Of a DNA stretch of 36,369 nucleotides, positions 6,950 through 14,405 are shown piece by piece (the stretch's first letter is position 1; every line of letters begins with the position of its first letter). The DNA is from CAZIDL01 sp964537825 (GTDB lineage: Bacteria > Bacteroidota > Bacteroidia > Flavobacteriales_D > CAYVSK01), in the NCBI GenBank assembly GCA_964537825.1, contig CAZIDL010000022.1, positions 1 through 36,369 of the forward strand. Direction: 5' to 3'. The translations under genes and the position numbers were made by a program. Under the pieces are notes generated by a model. That model ran no database searches and was not told the origin of the DNA. It saw only the letters and a list, made by a program, of their open reading frames with translations.

Positions 6950-8809
6950 TCACTTCGGAGTATTATTCTCCCCACCCTCGCGCAATTTTCGAAAACGCTT
7001 CCTTGCCTGAACCACGTAAAGGCTAGCTGTATGCTCGGTAATAAGCCGGCGGTAAAGTTCTTTCGCTCTTTTCTCGTTCCCGAAGCGTTCTTCGTTCAGT
7101 TGAGCTAACTGGAAAAGGGCATTATCAGCAAGGATCCCATCCTTGTGATCGTCGATGATGACCTGTAAATGTTCAGCGGCCTCTTTGAATTTTCCACGGT
7201 CCCGGGCGATCTTATATCGTTGGTAGATGGCCTCATCTTTAAGAGAATGGTCCGGATAAGCCTTTTCCAGGGAGTCTAGGGTCAAAAGGGCTTTTTCGTG
7301 ATCCTTTTGGAAGACGAGGAGATGAGCCCGTGCGAACATCTCCATCGGCCGGGTAGTGGTATCGAGGTTGTAATTATCGGAGATAAGGAGAGAAAGGTCC
7401 ATCGCATTGTTGGCGATGAGCTTGGAAGTGGAGGCTTTGAGCACATCGAGCTGAGCTTGGGCCCATTCGAAGTCGCCCGCATAAAAGGAGACCTTGGCGT
7501 TCTTGAACTTTGCTTTATGGCCGAGGGGTGAGTGTTTAAACGCTTTTTCGACCTGTGAATAATAGAGGGATGCTTCCCAGATCTTCCCTTTCAAAAGGAG
7601 TTGATCACCCAATTCCAGCTTGCATTTTGCCGCCGTCCGATCACTGACCCCTCCCAACCCGATCGTATTCTCGAGCATGGTGATGGCAGAATCCGGTTGA
7701 TCGAGGTAGAAGCCTTTGATATGGGCCCATTCCTTGAGGATCATCGCCGTACGCGAGGAGCGCCCCAATTCCTCTATAGCGGACCGATAATGGGATTCCA
7801 ACTCCAGAAGCTCCTTTTGAGAGGGTTCACCTTCTGTCACCATCTTGTTCATCACGTCCAGGAGCTTCATTCGGGCCTTGAGGTAAAAGCGACCCTCAGG
7901 TCCTTTTTCGATCACATACTGATAGCATTCCTTAGCCGTAGCCCACATCTTCTTATCTTGGGCCATGCGAGCCAATTCCATGAGCCTTCGCCCTTCTTCC
8001 TTCTTGCGCCGGTCCAAAGCTTTGGCTTGCGTCATAGCAGCCTTTAGATCGTCCGCTTGAACGTACTGCCAAATGAGCATTTCAGCATAGACCGGATGAT
8101 CCGGATGCTTCTGGACCCTTTCGAGCAATCGGCGTCGAAGGATCTCCACATCCCCTTTGGACCTGGAAAGGTCCAGCGCTCGGTCCAACCCGTTCTGAAC
8201 GCTTTGTAAGTAAGCACGGTTCCTTTTAAGAAGGTCAAGGTAGGTGTCGATCATCTTCTCCTTCTCCCCCATCATTCCATAGACCCTGGCGCGCTCAAAA
8301 TTGAAATCGTACCCGCCTCCCAATGCATCCTTCCCCTTTTCGTAGGTCTTGAGAGCATATTTGGCCGCATCCTTTTCGATGAAATGTTGAGCCAACTTCT
8401 TCACTCCCCCACGGTTCCGGGGCATTTTCTCGATAGCCTTTTCATAGGCCTTCCGCTTCTTTCGATCCTTTCCCGCGGCACGGTAGACCTGACCAAGTTC
8501 AACCCTTAGCAAAGGGGCTTTCCCCCCTTTACGATCGATCCGCTCTTTGATCGTGTTCTCAGCGGTCTCGAATTTTTCGAGTTGAAGAAGGGTATTGATG
8601 TATTTATCTAAATAGGTCTCGTTATCAGGATCCTGATCGAGCAGTTTTTTGTAATAAAGCTCGGCCTTTTCGTATTCTCCTTTTTGAAAATAATGGGCTG
8701 CCAGTTGCTCATCGCTTTCCGGCGCCTGGGCTGTAATAGGCCCGGAAAAGAGAAGGAGGAGCAGCCAGATCGAACTTGCAATAAGTATGGACCCTGCGGA
8801 TGAACGCAT
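6950..8809 (-). CDS. Secreted tetratricopeptide-repeat protein
   Basis: A 619-residue protein exported to the periplasm or outer membrane: residues 1-31 form a signal peptide (MRSSAGSILIASSIWLLLLL, cleavage after ...ITAQA). The rest is alpha-helical with TPR units throughout, the clearest being HYFQKGEYEKAELYYKKLLDQDPDN just after the signal peptide and FQKDHEKALLTLDSLEKAYPDH and GKFKEAAEHLQVIIDDH near the C-terminus. TPR arrays are protein-docking scaffolds; the partner is unknown. I chose ATG 8809 because the longer frame would run through the upstream lipoprotein gene and hide the signal peptide. It lies 34 bases after that gene and is probably the last member of a serS-lipoprotein-TPR operon. 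A role in envelope assembly is only an inference. Confidence 0.82.
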   Translation of the reverse strand: MRSSAGSILIASSIWLLLLLFSGPITAQAPESDEQLAAHYFQKGEYEKAELYYKKLLDQDPDNETYLDKYINTLLQLEKFETAENTIKERIDRKGGKAPLLRVELGQVYRAAGKDRKKRKAYEKAIEKMPRNRGGVKKLAQHFIEKDAAKYALKTYEKGKDALGGGYDFNFERARVYGMMGEKEKMIDTYLDLLKRNRAYLQSVQNGLDRALDLSRSKGDVEILRRRLLERVQKHPDHPVYAEMLIWQYVQADDLKAAMTQAKALDRRKKEEGRRLMELARMAQDKKMWATAKECYQYVIEKGPEGRFYLKARMKLLDVMNKMVTEGEPSQKELLELESHYRSAIEELGRSSRTAMILKEWAHIKGFYLDQPDSAITMLENTIGLGGVSDRTAAKCKLELGDQLLLKGKIWEASLYYSQVEKAFKHSPLGHKAKFKNAKVSFYAGDFEWAQAQLDVLKASTSKLIANNAMDLSLLISDNYNLDTTTRPMEMFARAHLLVFQKDHEKALLTLDSLEKAYPDHSLKDEAIYQRYKIARDRGKFKEAAEHLQVIIDDHKDGILADNALFQLAQLNEERFGNEKRAKELYRRLITEHTASLYVVQARKRFRKLREGGENNTPK

Positions 8810-8843
8810 AAAAGAGCTAACTAAGGATAACGCAGCAAAGCGT

Positions 8844-9437
8844 TCATTGTTCTCCCTTATCAGGCCACTGAACGCTATCGGGTAGATTGAGATGTTCTCG
8901 GAGTTTTTCCGAGCGCCCTTTATAATTCTCAAAGACCGCTTTTGTCTGCTTTTCAAGCTTCGATACGGACTTTTTAAGCTGGAGCAGGACCTTCTCTTCA
9001 TCCTCGATATAGCCATCAGCCTTTTTCCCGGACAAGCGCCCCTTTTTCAGATCCTTTTTAAGAGCTTTCAACTTTTTCCGGCTCTTATCGAGTTCTTTAT
9101 GAACCCTTCGTAGCTGACCCCCATATCCTTCAAATACCTCCTTCGTTCGCTTGTAGCTGTCCAGGACATTGAAAAGGGATTCACCCATGCTGTCGTTTTC
9201 AAAGTAGGTATTGAAGAGCTCGAGCTCTTTTTCCGCACGCTCCATGATCTTTCTCGCCTGAGCAGTATCGATCTTATCCGCTCGTTCTTCCAGGCTTTTC
9301 AAGCGTTGCTGAAGCGAATCGACCCGGGTGACCCGTTTCGAATGATCGTTCACGGTACATGCTGCTCCTCCCAATAAGAGGATAGCCGCGCAAACGATAA
9401 TAACGCTAGAGAGGGAATGCTTTTGCAGGAACATCAT
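8844..9437 (-). CDS. Coiled-coil lipoprotein of unknown function
   Basis: A 197-residue protein with an N-terminal hydrophobic signal (VIIVCAAILLLGGAAC) and a Cys at residue 27 that fits a relaxed lipobox, so it is probably lipid-anchored in the envelope. The rest is nearly all charged heptad-like helix (LQQRLKSLEERADKID, LDKSRKKLKALKKDLKKG), that is, a long coiled coil. I do not recognise the family. Its ATG overlaps the serS stop in the arrangement ATGA, so translation is probably coupled to serS. It is followed by the TPR gene; two envelope proteins behind a tRNA synthetase suggest co-expression in growing cells. A second Met follows immediately and could be the start. Confidence 0.75.
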   Translation of the reverse strand: MMFLQKHSLSSVIIVCAAILLLGGAACTVNDHSKRVTRVDSLQQRLKSLEERADKIDTAQARKIMERAEKELELFNTYFENDSMGESLFNVLDSYKRTKEVFEGYGGQLRRVHKELDKSRKKLKALKKDLKKGRLSGKKADGYIEDEEKVLLQLKKSVSKLEKQTKAVFENYKGRSEKLREHLNLPDSVQWPDKGEQ

Positions 9438-10714
9438 TTCGCGTTCGTTCCGATCCGTTCGAATCCCGTATAAGGGAGCAGAGGTTCCGGGATACGGACG
9501 CCTTCCTCATCCTGGAAATTTTCAAGCAATGCGGCAAGCAATCGTGCCAATGCCAATGCACTGCCATTAAGGGTATGGGGAAGCTCTTTTTGCTTGCCTT
9601 CCTGGAAACGAAGTTTCATGCGACTCGCCTGATAGCCCTCGAAGTTGGATATTGAACTCACTTCCAACCACTTTTGCTGAGCCTGTGAATAAACTTCCAG
9701 GTCGTAGGTCATGGCCGCAGCGTGTCCCAGATCACCTCCGCAGAGGCGCAGAACACGGTATGGAAGCCCGAGCTTATCCAAAAGCTCCTTTACGTGCTCC
9801 ACCATTTCCCATAATGCTTCATAGGAGCGATCCGGATGCTCGATGCGAACGATCTCCACCTTATCGAATTGGTGGAGCCTGTTCAATCCCCTCACATCCT
9901 TTCCATAGGATCCGGCTTCCCGACGGAAACAAGGGGTATAACCGACCAAACCCTTAGGAAGCTCATCCTTGTCCAGGATCCGTTCGCGGTAAAGATTGGT
10001 CATCGGTACCTCGGCTGTCGGGATCAGGTAGAGGTCGTGGTCCTGGACCTTGTACATCTGTCCTTCCTTATCGGGCAATTGACCGGTTCCGATCCCTGAA
10101 GCCTCATTGACAAGAAGGGGAGGCATCACCTCGAAATAACCCCGTTCGAGGGCTTCGTCGAGGAACCAAGCGATGAGGGCACGCTGGAGTTTAGCCCCTT
10201 TTCCCTGATAAACCGGGAATCCGGCACCTGTGATCTTAACCCCTGCTTCCAGATCGATGATACCGAGTTGGTCCCCGATCTCCCAGTGCGGCTTTCCTTC
10301 TTGCTGGCCCATTGCCTGAGCGCCCCCTTCTTCGATGAGCTCGTTCTCTTCTTCACTGGTGCCTTGCGGAACCTTGGGGTGCGGAACGTTGGGTATATGG
10401 TAGAGCGAATGGGTGAGCGCTTCTTCCTTCTTGCTGAGCTGCTCCTTAAGTTCGGCCATTCCTTCCTTGAGGGAGCTCACGCCTTCTTTTTCGTTTTCAG
10501 CTTCTTCCTTTTTTCCGGCTTTAAAAAGCTCCCCGATCCTTTTAGAACGCTCGTTAAGCTCTGCTTCCCTTTGGTTCAATTCTTTCTGGAGGGACCTCCT
10601 CTCCTCATCCAATGCAATAGCCCGGTCCACTTCCTCCGTGAGATCCTCACCGCGAGCTTTCAAGCGCTCCAGGAGTTCATCCCGCTGTTCCCTCAAATAG
10701 GCTATCCGCAGCAT
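9434..10714 (-). CDS. serS: Seryl-tRNA synthetase
   Basis: Charges tRNA-Ser (and tRNA-Sec where present) with serine. The 426-residue product has the usual length. The first 110 residues or so are the tRNA-binding antiparallel coiled coil (Glu/Lys/Leu-rich). The class II core follows: the GYFEVMPPLLVNEAS segment, LIPTAEVPMTNLYR (near residue 231), motif 2 TPCFRREAGSYGKDVRGLNRLHQF (about 264-287) and motif 3 LNGSALALARLLAALLENFQ near the C-terminus. ATG 10714 is clear. It leads an operon with the lipoprotein (4-base overlap) and the TPR protein, and lies after the rpmA terminator. Confidence 0.97.
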   Translation of the reverse strand: MLRIAYLREQRDELLERLKARGEDLTEEVDRAIALDEERRSLQKELNQREAELNERSKRIGELFKAGKKEEAENEKEGVSSLKEGMAELKEQLSKKEEALTHSLYHIPNVPHPKVPQGTSEEENELIEEGGAQAMGQQEGKPHWEIGDQLGIIDLEAGVKITGAGFPVYQGKGAKLQRALIAWFLDEALERGYFEVMPPLLVNEASGIGTGQLPDKEGQMYKVQDHDLYLIPTAEVPMTNLYRERILDKDELPKGLVGYTPCFRREAGSYGKDVRGLNRLHQFDKVEIVRIEHPDRSYEALWEMVEHVKELLDKLGLPYRVLRLCGGDLGHAAAMTYDLEVYSQAQQKWLEVSSISNFEGYQASRMKLRFQEGKQKELPHTLNGSALALARLLAALLENFQDEEGVRIPEPLLPYTGFERIGTNAK

Positions 10715-10730
10715 AACACGGGGTTTGCGA

Positions 10731-10738
10731 TAAAATTA
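10731..10738 (-). promoter_or_regulatory. Possible -7 box of serS
   Basis: On the minus strand TAATTTTA matches TAnnTTTG except for the last base. It lies 16 bases before the serS ATG and downstream of the rpmA terminator, where a serS promoter is needed. A TTTTG lies upstream, but at 14 bases the spacing is too short for a standard -33 element. Confidence 0.3.
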
Positions 10739-10759
10739 GAAGATCCTGCTACCAAAATA

Positions 10760-10795
10760 AAAGAACTCCTGCCCGGAACGGAGCAGGAGTTCTTT
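10760..10795 (-). terminator. Strong terminator of the rplU-rpmA operon
   Basis: AAAGAACTCCTGC and GCAGGAGTTCTTT form a perfect 13-bp stem around a 10-base loop, followed on the minus strand by TTATTTT. It begins 21 bases after the rpmA stop and separates the ribosomal-protein operon from serS. Confidence 0.88.
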
Positions 10796-10816
10796 CAAAA
10801 TGTTCCGGGAACTCGA

Positions 10817-11074
10817 TCAGTTAGCTTCCACAGAGACCACCGATCGCTTTCCTCCTTCTTTCTTCTCGAACTTGACCACCCCATCGGTAAGGGCAAAGAG
10901 GGTATGGTCCTTCCCGATCCCGACATTCTCCCCGGGATGGTGCTTGGTACCGCGCTGCCGGAGAATGATATTCCCAGCTTTAGCGCTCTGTCCGCCGAAA
11001 AGCTTAACGCCGAGCCGTTTGCTTACAGAGTCCCGGCCGTTATTGGTACTTCCTTGTCCTTTCTTGTGTGCCAT
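10817..11074 (-). CDS. rpmA: 50S ribosomal protein L27
   Basis: A large-subunit protein whose N-terminal arm reaches the peptidyl transferase centre. The 85-residue sequence is typical: MAHKKGQGSTNNGRDS at the start, then KRLGVKLFGGQ, RQRGTKHHPGENVGIGKDHTLFAL and a Lys-rich end. The mature-type start MAHKKG shows that it lacks the cleavable N-terminal extension found in Firmicutes. It follows rplU after 18 bases; the rplU-rpmA pair is conserved in nearly all bacteria. A strong terminator follows. Confidence 0.98.
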   Translation of the reverse strand: MAHKKGQGSTNNGRDSVSKRLGVKLFGGQSAKAGNIILRQRGTKHHPGENVGIGKDHTLFALTDGVVKFEKKEGGKRSVVSVEAN

Positions 11075-11092
11075 GGCCTTGGGTTTTGGAGC

Positions 11093-11698
11093 TTATTCCT
11101 TTTTGTCCCCCTTATCTCCACTGCTCTTGCTCCCTCCGGAAGAGCTTCCTTTTTTGGAGCTCCCACTCCCGGAACTGCTCTTGCTACTACTGCTGCTTTT
11201 GCTCTGGGAGCCGCTCTTTTTGGAAGAGCTGCTGCCCTTTTTACTCCCAGAGGAACTAGAAGCGGTCGATTTCTTGCTACTGCTGCTCGAAGAACTGCTC
11301 TTGGAAGAACCAGAAGCAGCTTTACTACCCCCGGAAGCTTTGCTCTGGGAGCTAGAAGCACTTTTGCTACTGCTTTTACCACTTCCTTTTCCAGCGACCT
11401 CGTCGATACGAACCTCACAGAGCTCTTGCCGATGACCGTGCTTCACCTTGTAGCCTTTGCGACGTTTCTTCTTGAAGACCTGCACCTTATCCCCTTTCGG
11501 ATGACCCAACACTTCCCCTTTTACGGTCACCCCTTCGAGGGAGGGGGTTCCTACTTTCACATCTCCATTATCCTCGGTGAGAAGCACCTTATCGAAGGTC
11601 ACTTTTTCACCTTCCTTGGCATCGAGCTTATCGACGATGACCCGTTGGTCCTTTTCGACCTTGTACTGATGGCCGGCTATCTCTACGATCGCGTACAT
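11093..11698 (-). CDS. rplU: 50S ribosomal protein L21 with Ser/Lys/Gly-rich tail
   Basis: A large-subunit protein that binds 23S rRNA. Residues 1 to about 102 are a complete L21 (MYAIVEIAGHQYKVEKDQRV, then FKKKRRKGYKVKHGHRQ with the L21 signature). About 100 extra residues follow, made almost only of Ser, Lys, Gly and Ala (SSKSASSSQSKASGG and similar), giving a basic, presumably disordered tail; the product is 201 residues against about 103 for a standard L21. I chose ATG 11698 because it gives the canonical N-terminus and because the promoter box lies at 11748-11755, inside the longer open frame. It is the first gene of the rplU-rpmA operon. Confidence 0.94.
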   Translation of the reverse strand: MYAIVEIAGHQYKVEKDQRVIVDKLDAKEGEKVTFDKVLLTEDNGDVKVGTPSLEGVTVKGEVLGHPKGDKVQVFKKKRRKGYKVKHGHRQELCEVRIDEVAGKGSGKSSSKSASSSQSKASGGSKAASGSSKSSSSSSSSKKSTASSSSGSKKGSSSSKKSGSQSKSSSSSKSSSGSGSSKKGSSSGGSKSSGDKGDKKE

Positions 11699-11726
11699 GA
11701 GGGGCAGTTGCTTGAGAATGATTTCA

Positions 11727-11741
11727 CTTCCCGGCGGGAAG
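11727..11741 (-). promoter_or_regulatory. Leader hairpin before rplU
   Basis: CTTCCC-GCC-GGGAAG (minus strand) is a perfect 6-bp stem with a 3-base loop. It lies in the roughly 45-base leader between the predicted transcription start and the rplU ATG. Ribosomal-protein leaders often serve autoregulation, but this small hairpin may only stabilise the mRNA. Confidence 0.4.
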
Positions 11742-11747
11742 GGCCTG

Positions 11748-11778
11748 CAAATATACAGATCCCACAGAGATCGCCAAA
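11748..11778 (-). promoter_or_regulatory. Full Bacteroidota promoter of rplU-rpmA
   Basis: On the minus strand TTTG (11778-11775) is followed after exactly 19 bases by TATATTTG (11755-11748). This matches both the -33 and -7 elements and the standard spacing of the Bacteroidota housekeeping promoter, as expected for a highly expressed ribosomal operon. It is the best promoter in the window. Confidence 0.85.
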
Positions 11779-11783
11779 ACCCT

Positions 11784-11814
11784 TTTCCGATCCGACCTCG
11801 GATCCTTACCTTCG
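11784..11814 (+). promoter_or_regulatory. Degenerate promoter of the small lipoprotein gene
   Basis: TTTC, a 19-base spacer and TACCTTCG resemble TTTG-N19-TAnnTTTG with one mismatch in each element. The -7 box ends six bases before ATG 11821. It is divergent from the rplU promoter; the two -33 regions lie close together. Confidence 0.35.
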
Positions 11815-11820
11815 AATACA

Positions 11821-12273
11821 ATGAGCCCTTCACGCTCCGATCATTCCAACGGCATGCCCCTTATAGACAAAAGAAGGCCGTACATCTCTTCCCGTAGCAT
11901 GCTCTGCTTTGCGGTCCTTTTCCTTTTAAGTTGCTCCACGAGCATGGACAGCAAGCCTTCAGCGGATACGGGAAAAAATGAGCTCCTACGTGTAAAAGGT
12001 ATAAAAGCGGACCAGGTCCAAAAGCGCCTTTCAGCAGAAGGGGCGGAAGTACGGATCGTGGACAGCAATGCGGATGGCGAACTCATCCTCCTTATAGATA
12101 AAGGAACTTCGGACAGTTTGCCTAGCCCTGTCCTTAAGCTGCGGAAAAAGGGTGATCTGAAAAGAATGGGGGCTTCTACCTCTAAGACCCCCACTTCCGA
12201 CCTGACCGACAACGACCCTGCTTCGGGTATGGACCTGCCCGATATCTTCGATATCTTCACACGGATCTATTGA
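11821..12273 (+). CDS. Small lipoprotein of unknown function
   Basis: A 150-residue protein with a hydrophobic segment (MLCFAVLFLLSC) ending in a good lipobox, so the mature chain would be lipid-anchored from the Cys at residue 38. The mature part is polar and short (about 113 residues), with a predicted mixed alpha/beta segment followed by a Thr/Ser/Asp-rich stretch and the end DIFDIFTRIY. I do not recognise the family. The start is uncertain: ATG 11821 fits the degenerate promoter; ATG 11854 would give a more usual 15-residue basic n-region (MPLIDKRRPYISSRS). Codon use agrees with its neighbours. It is divergent from rplU and lies 43 bases before an aldehyde dehydrogenase gene. Confidence 0.6.
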   Translation: MSPSRSDHSNGMPLIDKRRPYISSRSMLCFAVLFLLSCSTSMDSKPSADTGKNELLRVKGIKADQVQKRLSAEGAEVRIVDSNADGELILLIDKGTSDSLPSPVLKLRKKGDLKRMGASTSKTPTSDLTDNDPASGMDLPDIFDIFTRIY

Positions 12274-12290
12274 CCCTTTTCCCAAAGGGT
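12273..12290 (+). terminator. Hairpin after the small lipoprotein gene
   Basis: ACCCTTT-TCCC-AAAGGGT is a perfect 7-bp stem with a 4-base loop. It starts on the last base of the lipoprotein stop codon and ends 26 bases before the next gene. No T tract follows, so it may be a weak terminator, a 3'-end stabiliser or an operator. Confidence 0.35.
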
Positions 12291-12301
12291 ACTGTCCGAA
12301 C

Positions 12302-12308
12302 AAAGGAG
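12302..12308 (+). promoter_or_regulatory. Consensus Shine-Dalgarno site
   Basis: AAAGGAG lies eight bases before ATG 12317. Such a strong Shine-Dalgarno is unusual here, where most starts lack one, and it fixes the start of the aldehyde dehydrogenase. Confidence 0.6.
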
Positions 12309-12316
12309 ATTCAGGT

Positions 12317-13750
12317 ATGGAGAGCAAGCGAATCCTCGTGGGCGGCACTTTCACGGATTCCGTGCGCGAGCATGAAGTGCAGGACCCTTGGAACGGAGAG
12401 CTCTTTGCCCGGACCTTCTTCGCTACCCAGAGCCAACTCGAGGAAGCCGTTCACAAAGCGACCGAGGCTGAGGCGGCGATGGCCTCTCTCGCATCCCATG
12501 AGAAAGAGCAGATCCTCCGCTCGATCGCTAAAGCGTTGGCCGATCGCGAGGAAGAAGTGATCCGAACCATTTGCCGGGAAGCCGGTAAACCTTACAAATA
12601 CGCAAAAGTGGAAGCTTCCCGCGCCGTGCAAACCTTCCATGTGGCGGCAGAAGAGTGCAAGCGCAGACCCAAGGAGTACATCGACCTGGATTGGACACCG
12701 GCCGGGACGCACAAAGAGGGTTTGGTGGACAGCTTTCCTGTAGGGACGATCGCAGGAATAACCCCTTTCAACTTTCCCCTCAACCTGGTGGCCCACAAGA
12801 TCGCTCCGGCCATAGCGGCGGGATGTCCGATCGTATTGAAGCCTGACGAACGTACACCGCTCAGTGCACTTCTTTTGGCCGAGATCATCCATGAGACCAC
12901 CCTTCCGGAAGGTGCACTTTCCGTTGTGCCAACGGACCGGGAAACGGGAAACCTATTGGTGACCGATGAGGATATCGCTCTCCTTTCCTTTACAGGCTCT
13001 CCGCGAGCGGGATGGGAGATGAAGAAGAACGCGGGGAAGAAAAAAGTGATACTGGAACTTGGCGGAAATGCCGGGACGGTGGTCTGTGATGACAGCGACC
13101 CGGGCCATGCGATCGACCGTTGTGTGTTCGGAGGCTTCGTTTACGCTGGCCAGGTCTGTATCCACGCTCAACGGATCCTGGTGGAGGACAACATTTTCGA
13201 GGAATTCGAACGTCGCTATGTGCAGGCAGTTGAAGGATTGAAGCCCGGGGAACCCATGGATCCCAAAACGGACATCTCTTCGATGATCGACGACGCGAGT
13301 GCCGCTCGCGTGGAACAATGGATCGAAGAGGCACGCTCCGAAGGAGCGAAAGTTCTGGCCGGAGGAAAGCGGGAGGGACGTTACATGGAACCGACCGTGA
13401 TGACCCGGACCCACCCTTCCATGAAGGTCAACTGTGAGGAGGTCTTCGGTCCGGTGGTAACCCTCGAACGCTTCAACACCTTCGAAGAAGCGCTCGATAC
13501 GGTCAATAACAGCCGTTATGGACTTCAAGCCGGACTGTTCACCAAGAGCCAACCCAAGATCGATCATGCCTTTCGGACCCTCCAGGTCGGAGGGCTTGTG
13601 GTGAACGATGTGCCAGCTTTCCGGGTCGATCACATGCCCTACGGGGGCATCAAGGATTCTGGTTTGGGTCGTGAAGGACTTAAATACGCCATCCGGGAAA
13701 TGATGGAGCCCCGCATCCTGATCAAGCCGACGGACGCAGGTTGGGGATAG
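12317..13750 (+). CDS. NAD(P)-dependent aldehyde dehydrogenase
   Basis: Oxidises an aldehyde to a carboxylate, or to a phospho-acid in GapN-like members; the substrate cannot be read from sequence. The 477-residue protein has the full ALDH fold: the cofactor-site motif ITPFNFPLN (about 150-158), the general base Glu247 in LELGGNAG, the nucleophile Cys281 in GQVCIHAQR, and the late motifs CEEVFGPVV and YGGIKDSGLGREG. The VCIHAQR context resembles lactaldehyde, phosphonoacetaldehyde and glyceraldehyde-3-phosphate (non-phosphorylating) dehydrogenases more than betaine-aldehyde enzymes; this is from memory. The start follows a strong AAAGGAG site. It is transcribed alone and is convergent with the barrel genes. 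Confidence 0.9.
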   Translation: MESKRILVGGTFTDSVREHEVQDPWNGELFARTFFATQSQLEEAVHKATEAEAAMASLASHEKEQILRSIAKALADREEEVIRTICREAGKPYKYAKVEASRAVQTFHVAAEECKRRPKEYIDLDWTPAGTHKEGLVDSFPVGTIAGITPFNFPLNLVAHKIAPAIAAGCPIVLKPDERTPLSALLLAEIIHETTLPEGALSVVPTDRETGNLLVTDEDIALLSFTGSPRAGWEMKKNAGKKKVILELGGNAGTVVCDDSDPGHAIDRCVFGGFVYAGQVCIHAQRILVEDNIFEEFERRYVQAVEGLKPGEPMDPKTDISSMIDDASAARVEQWIEEARSEGAKVLAGGKREGRYMEPTVMTRTHPSMKVNCEEVFGPVVTLERFNTFEEALDTVNNSRYGLQAGLFTKSQPKIDHAFRTLQVGGLVVNDVPAFRVDHMPYGGIKDSGLGREGLKYAIREMMEPRILIKPTDAGWG

Positions 13751-13774
13751 GGAAGATCAAGATCCAAAAGCCTC

Positions 13775-13791
13775 GTTCCAAGCTTAGGAAC
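13775..13791. terminator. Weak bidirectional terminator between convergent genes
   Basis: GTTCC-AAGCTTA-GGAAC forms a 5-bp stem between two convergent genes. On the minus strand it is followed by GAGGCTTTTGG, a poor T tract. Position more than quality supports it. Confidence 0.3.
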
Positions 13792-14405
13792 TAATTCCGG
13801 AAGAAGGGATCGAGGATGTTCAGGTTGAGCCCCAACCCGAAGACGAAGCGGAACTCGTTCAGGGAGACCTTCCTGAACTTGGACAGATGGGTGGCGTGAA
13901 CATAGCGGCATTCCAACAAAAGATGGAAAACGGCCGGGCCGTAATACTGAACTCCGGCCACACCACTTAACAAGGGCTCAAACGATTCATCGCGAGCATC
14001 CATTGGAACCGAAGAATTCTTAGCTTTTCCTTCAGAACGTTCCACATAATGGGAATAACCCAAGCCCGGCTGAAAACCCACATAGGGGTCGAAATTCGCC
14101 TCTTCTCGAAAGTGATAGGATAATCCACTGAAAAAGGAATAATAATGCTCAAAAGGAACTTCGGAAGCTTCATAAAGAAGGTGAAAAAGGTCACCCCGAT
14201 ACGAGAAACGGTCCTCCAGGTAGTAAGCCAGGGTCCCGTCCAGATGCACTGTATTCCCTTTTCCCAGCATGGTCCCCACCGAAAAACCTCCCTGGGTACG
14301 GAGCAGTCCTTTCCGGGCCATACCCTTATTCCCATCACTCTGGCCGAAGGATGATATAGAGAACAGCAATAGAGGGAGAAAATAAGGGAGGAGGGAGCAT
14401 CTCAT
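13791..14405 (-). CDS. Outer-membrane beta-barrel protein, probable
   Basis: A 204-residue exported protein. A signal peptide (MRCSLLPYFLPLLLFSISSFGQ) is followed by alternating polar/hydrophobic strands rich in Tyr, Phe and Gly (YYSFFSGLSYHF, DPYVGFQPGLGYSHYV, GVAGVQYYGPAVFHLLLECRYVHA), ending FVFGLGLNLNILDPFFRN. This pattern suggests a small 8-stranded barrel, similar to Bacteroidota proteins annotated as outer-membrane beta-barrel domain. The substrate or partner is unknown. Its ATG overlaps the stop of the upstream barrel gene as ATGA, so the two are translationally coupled and may work together in the outer membrane. Confidence 0.7.
   Translation of the reverse strand: MRCSLLPYFLPLLLFSISSFGQSDGNKGMARKGLLRTQGGFSVGTMLGKGNTVHLDGTLAYYLEDRFSYRGDLFHLLYEASEVPFEHYYSFFSGLSYHFREEANFDPYVGFQPGLGYSHYVERSEGKAKNSSVPMDARDESFEPLLSGVAGVQYYGPAVFHLLLECRYVHATHLSKFRKVSLNEFRFVFGLGLNLNILDPFFRN

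Noticed and set aside
8810..9016. N-terminal extension of the TPR protein
   Set aside because: It overlaps the lipoprotein gene in another frame and precedes a clear signal peptide starting at 8809.
10268..11824. A 518-codon open frame on the plus strand
   Set aside because: It lies antisense to serS, rpmA and rplU. The Ser/Lys-rich L21 tail and coiled-coil codons produce few stops on the opposite strand, and the translation has no recognisable domain.
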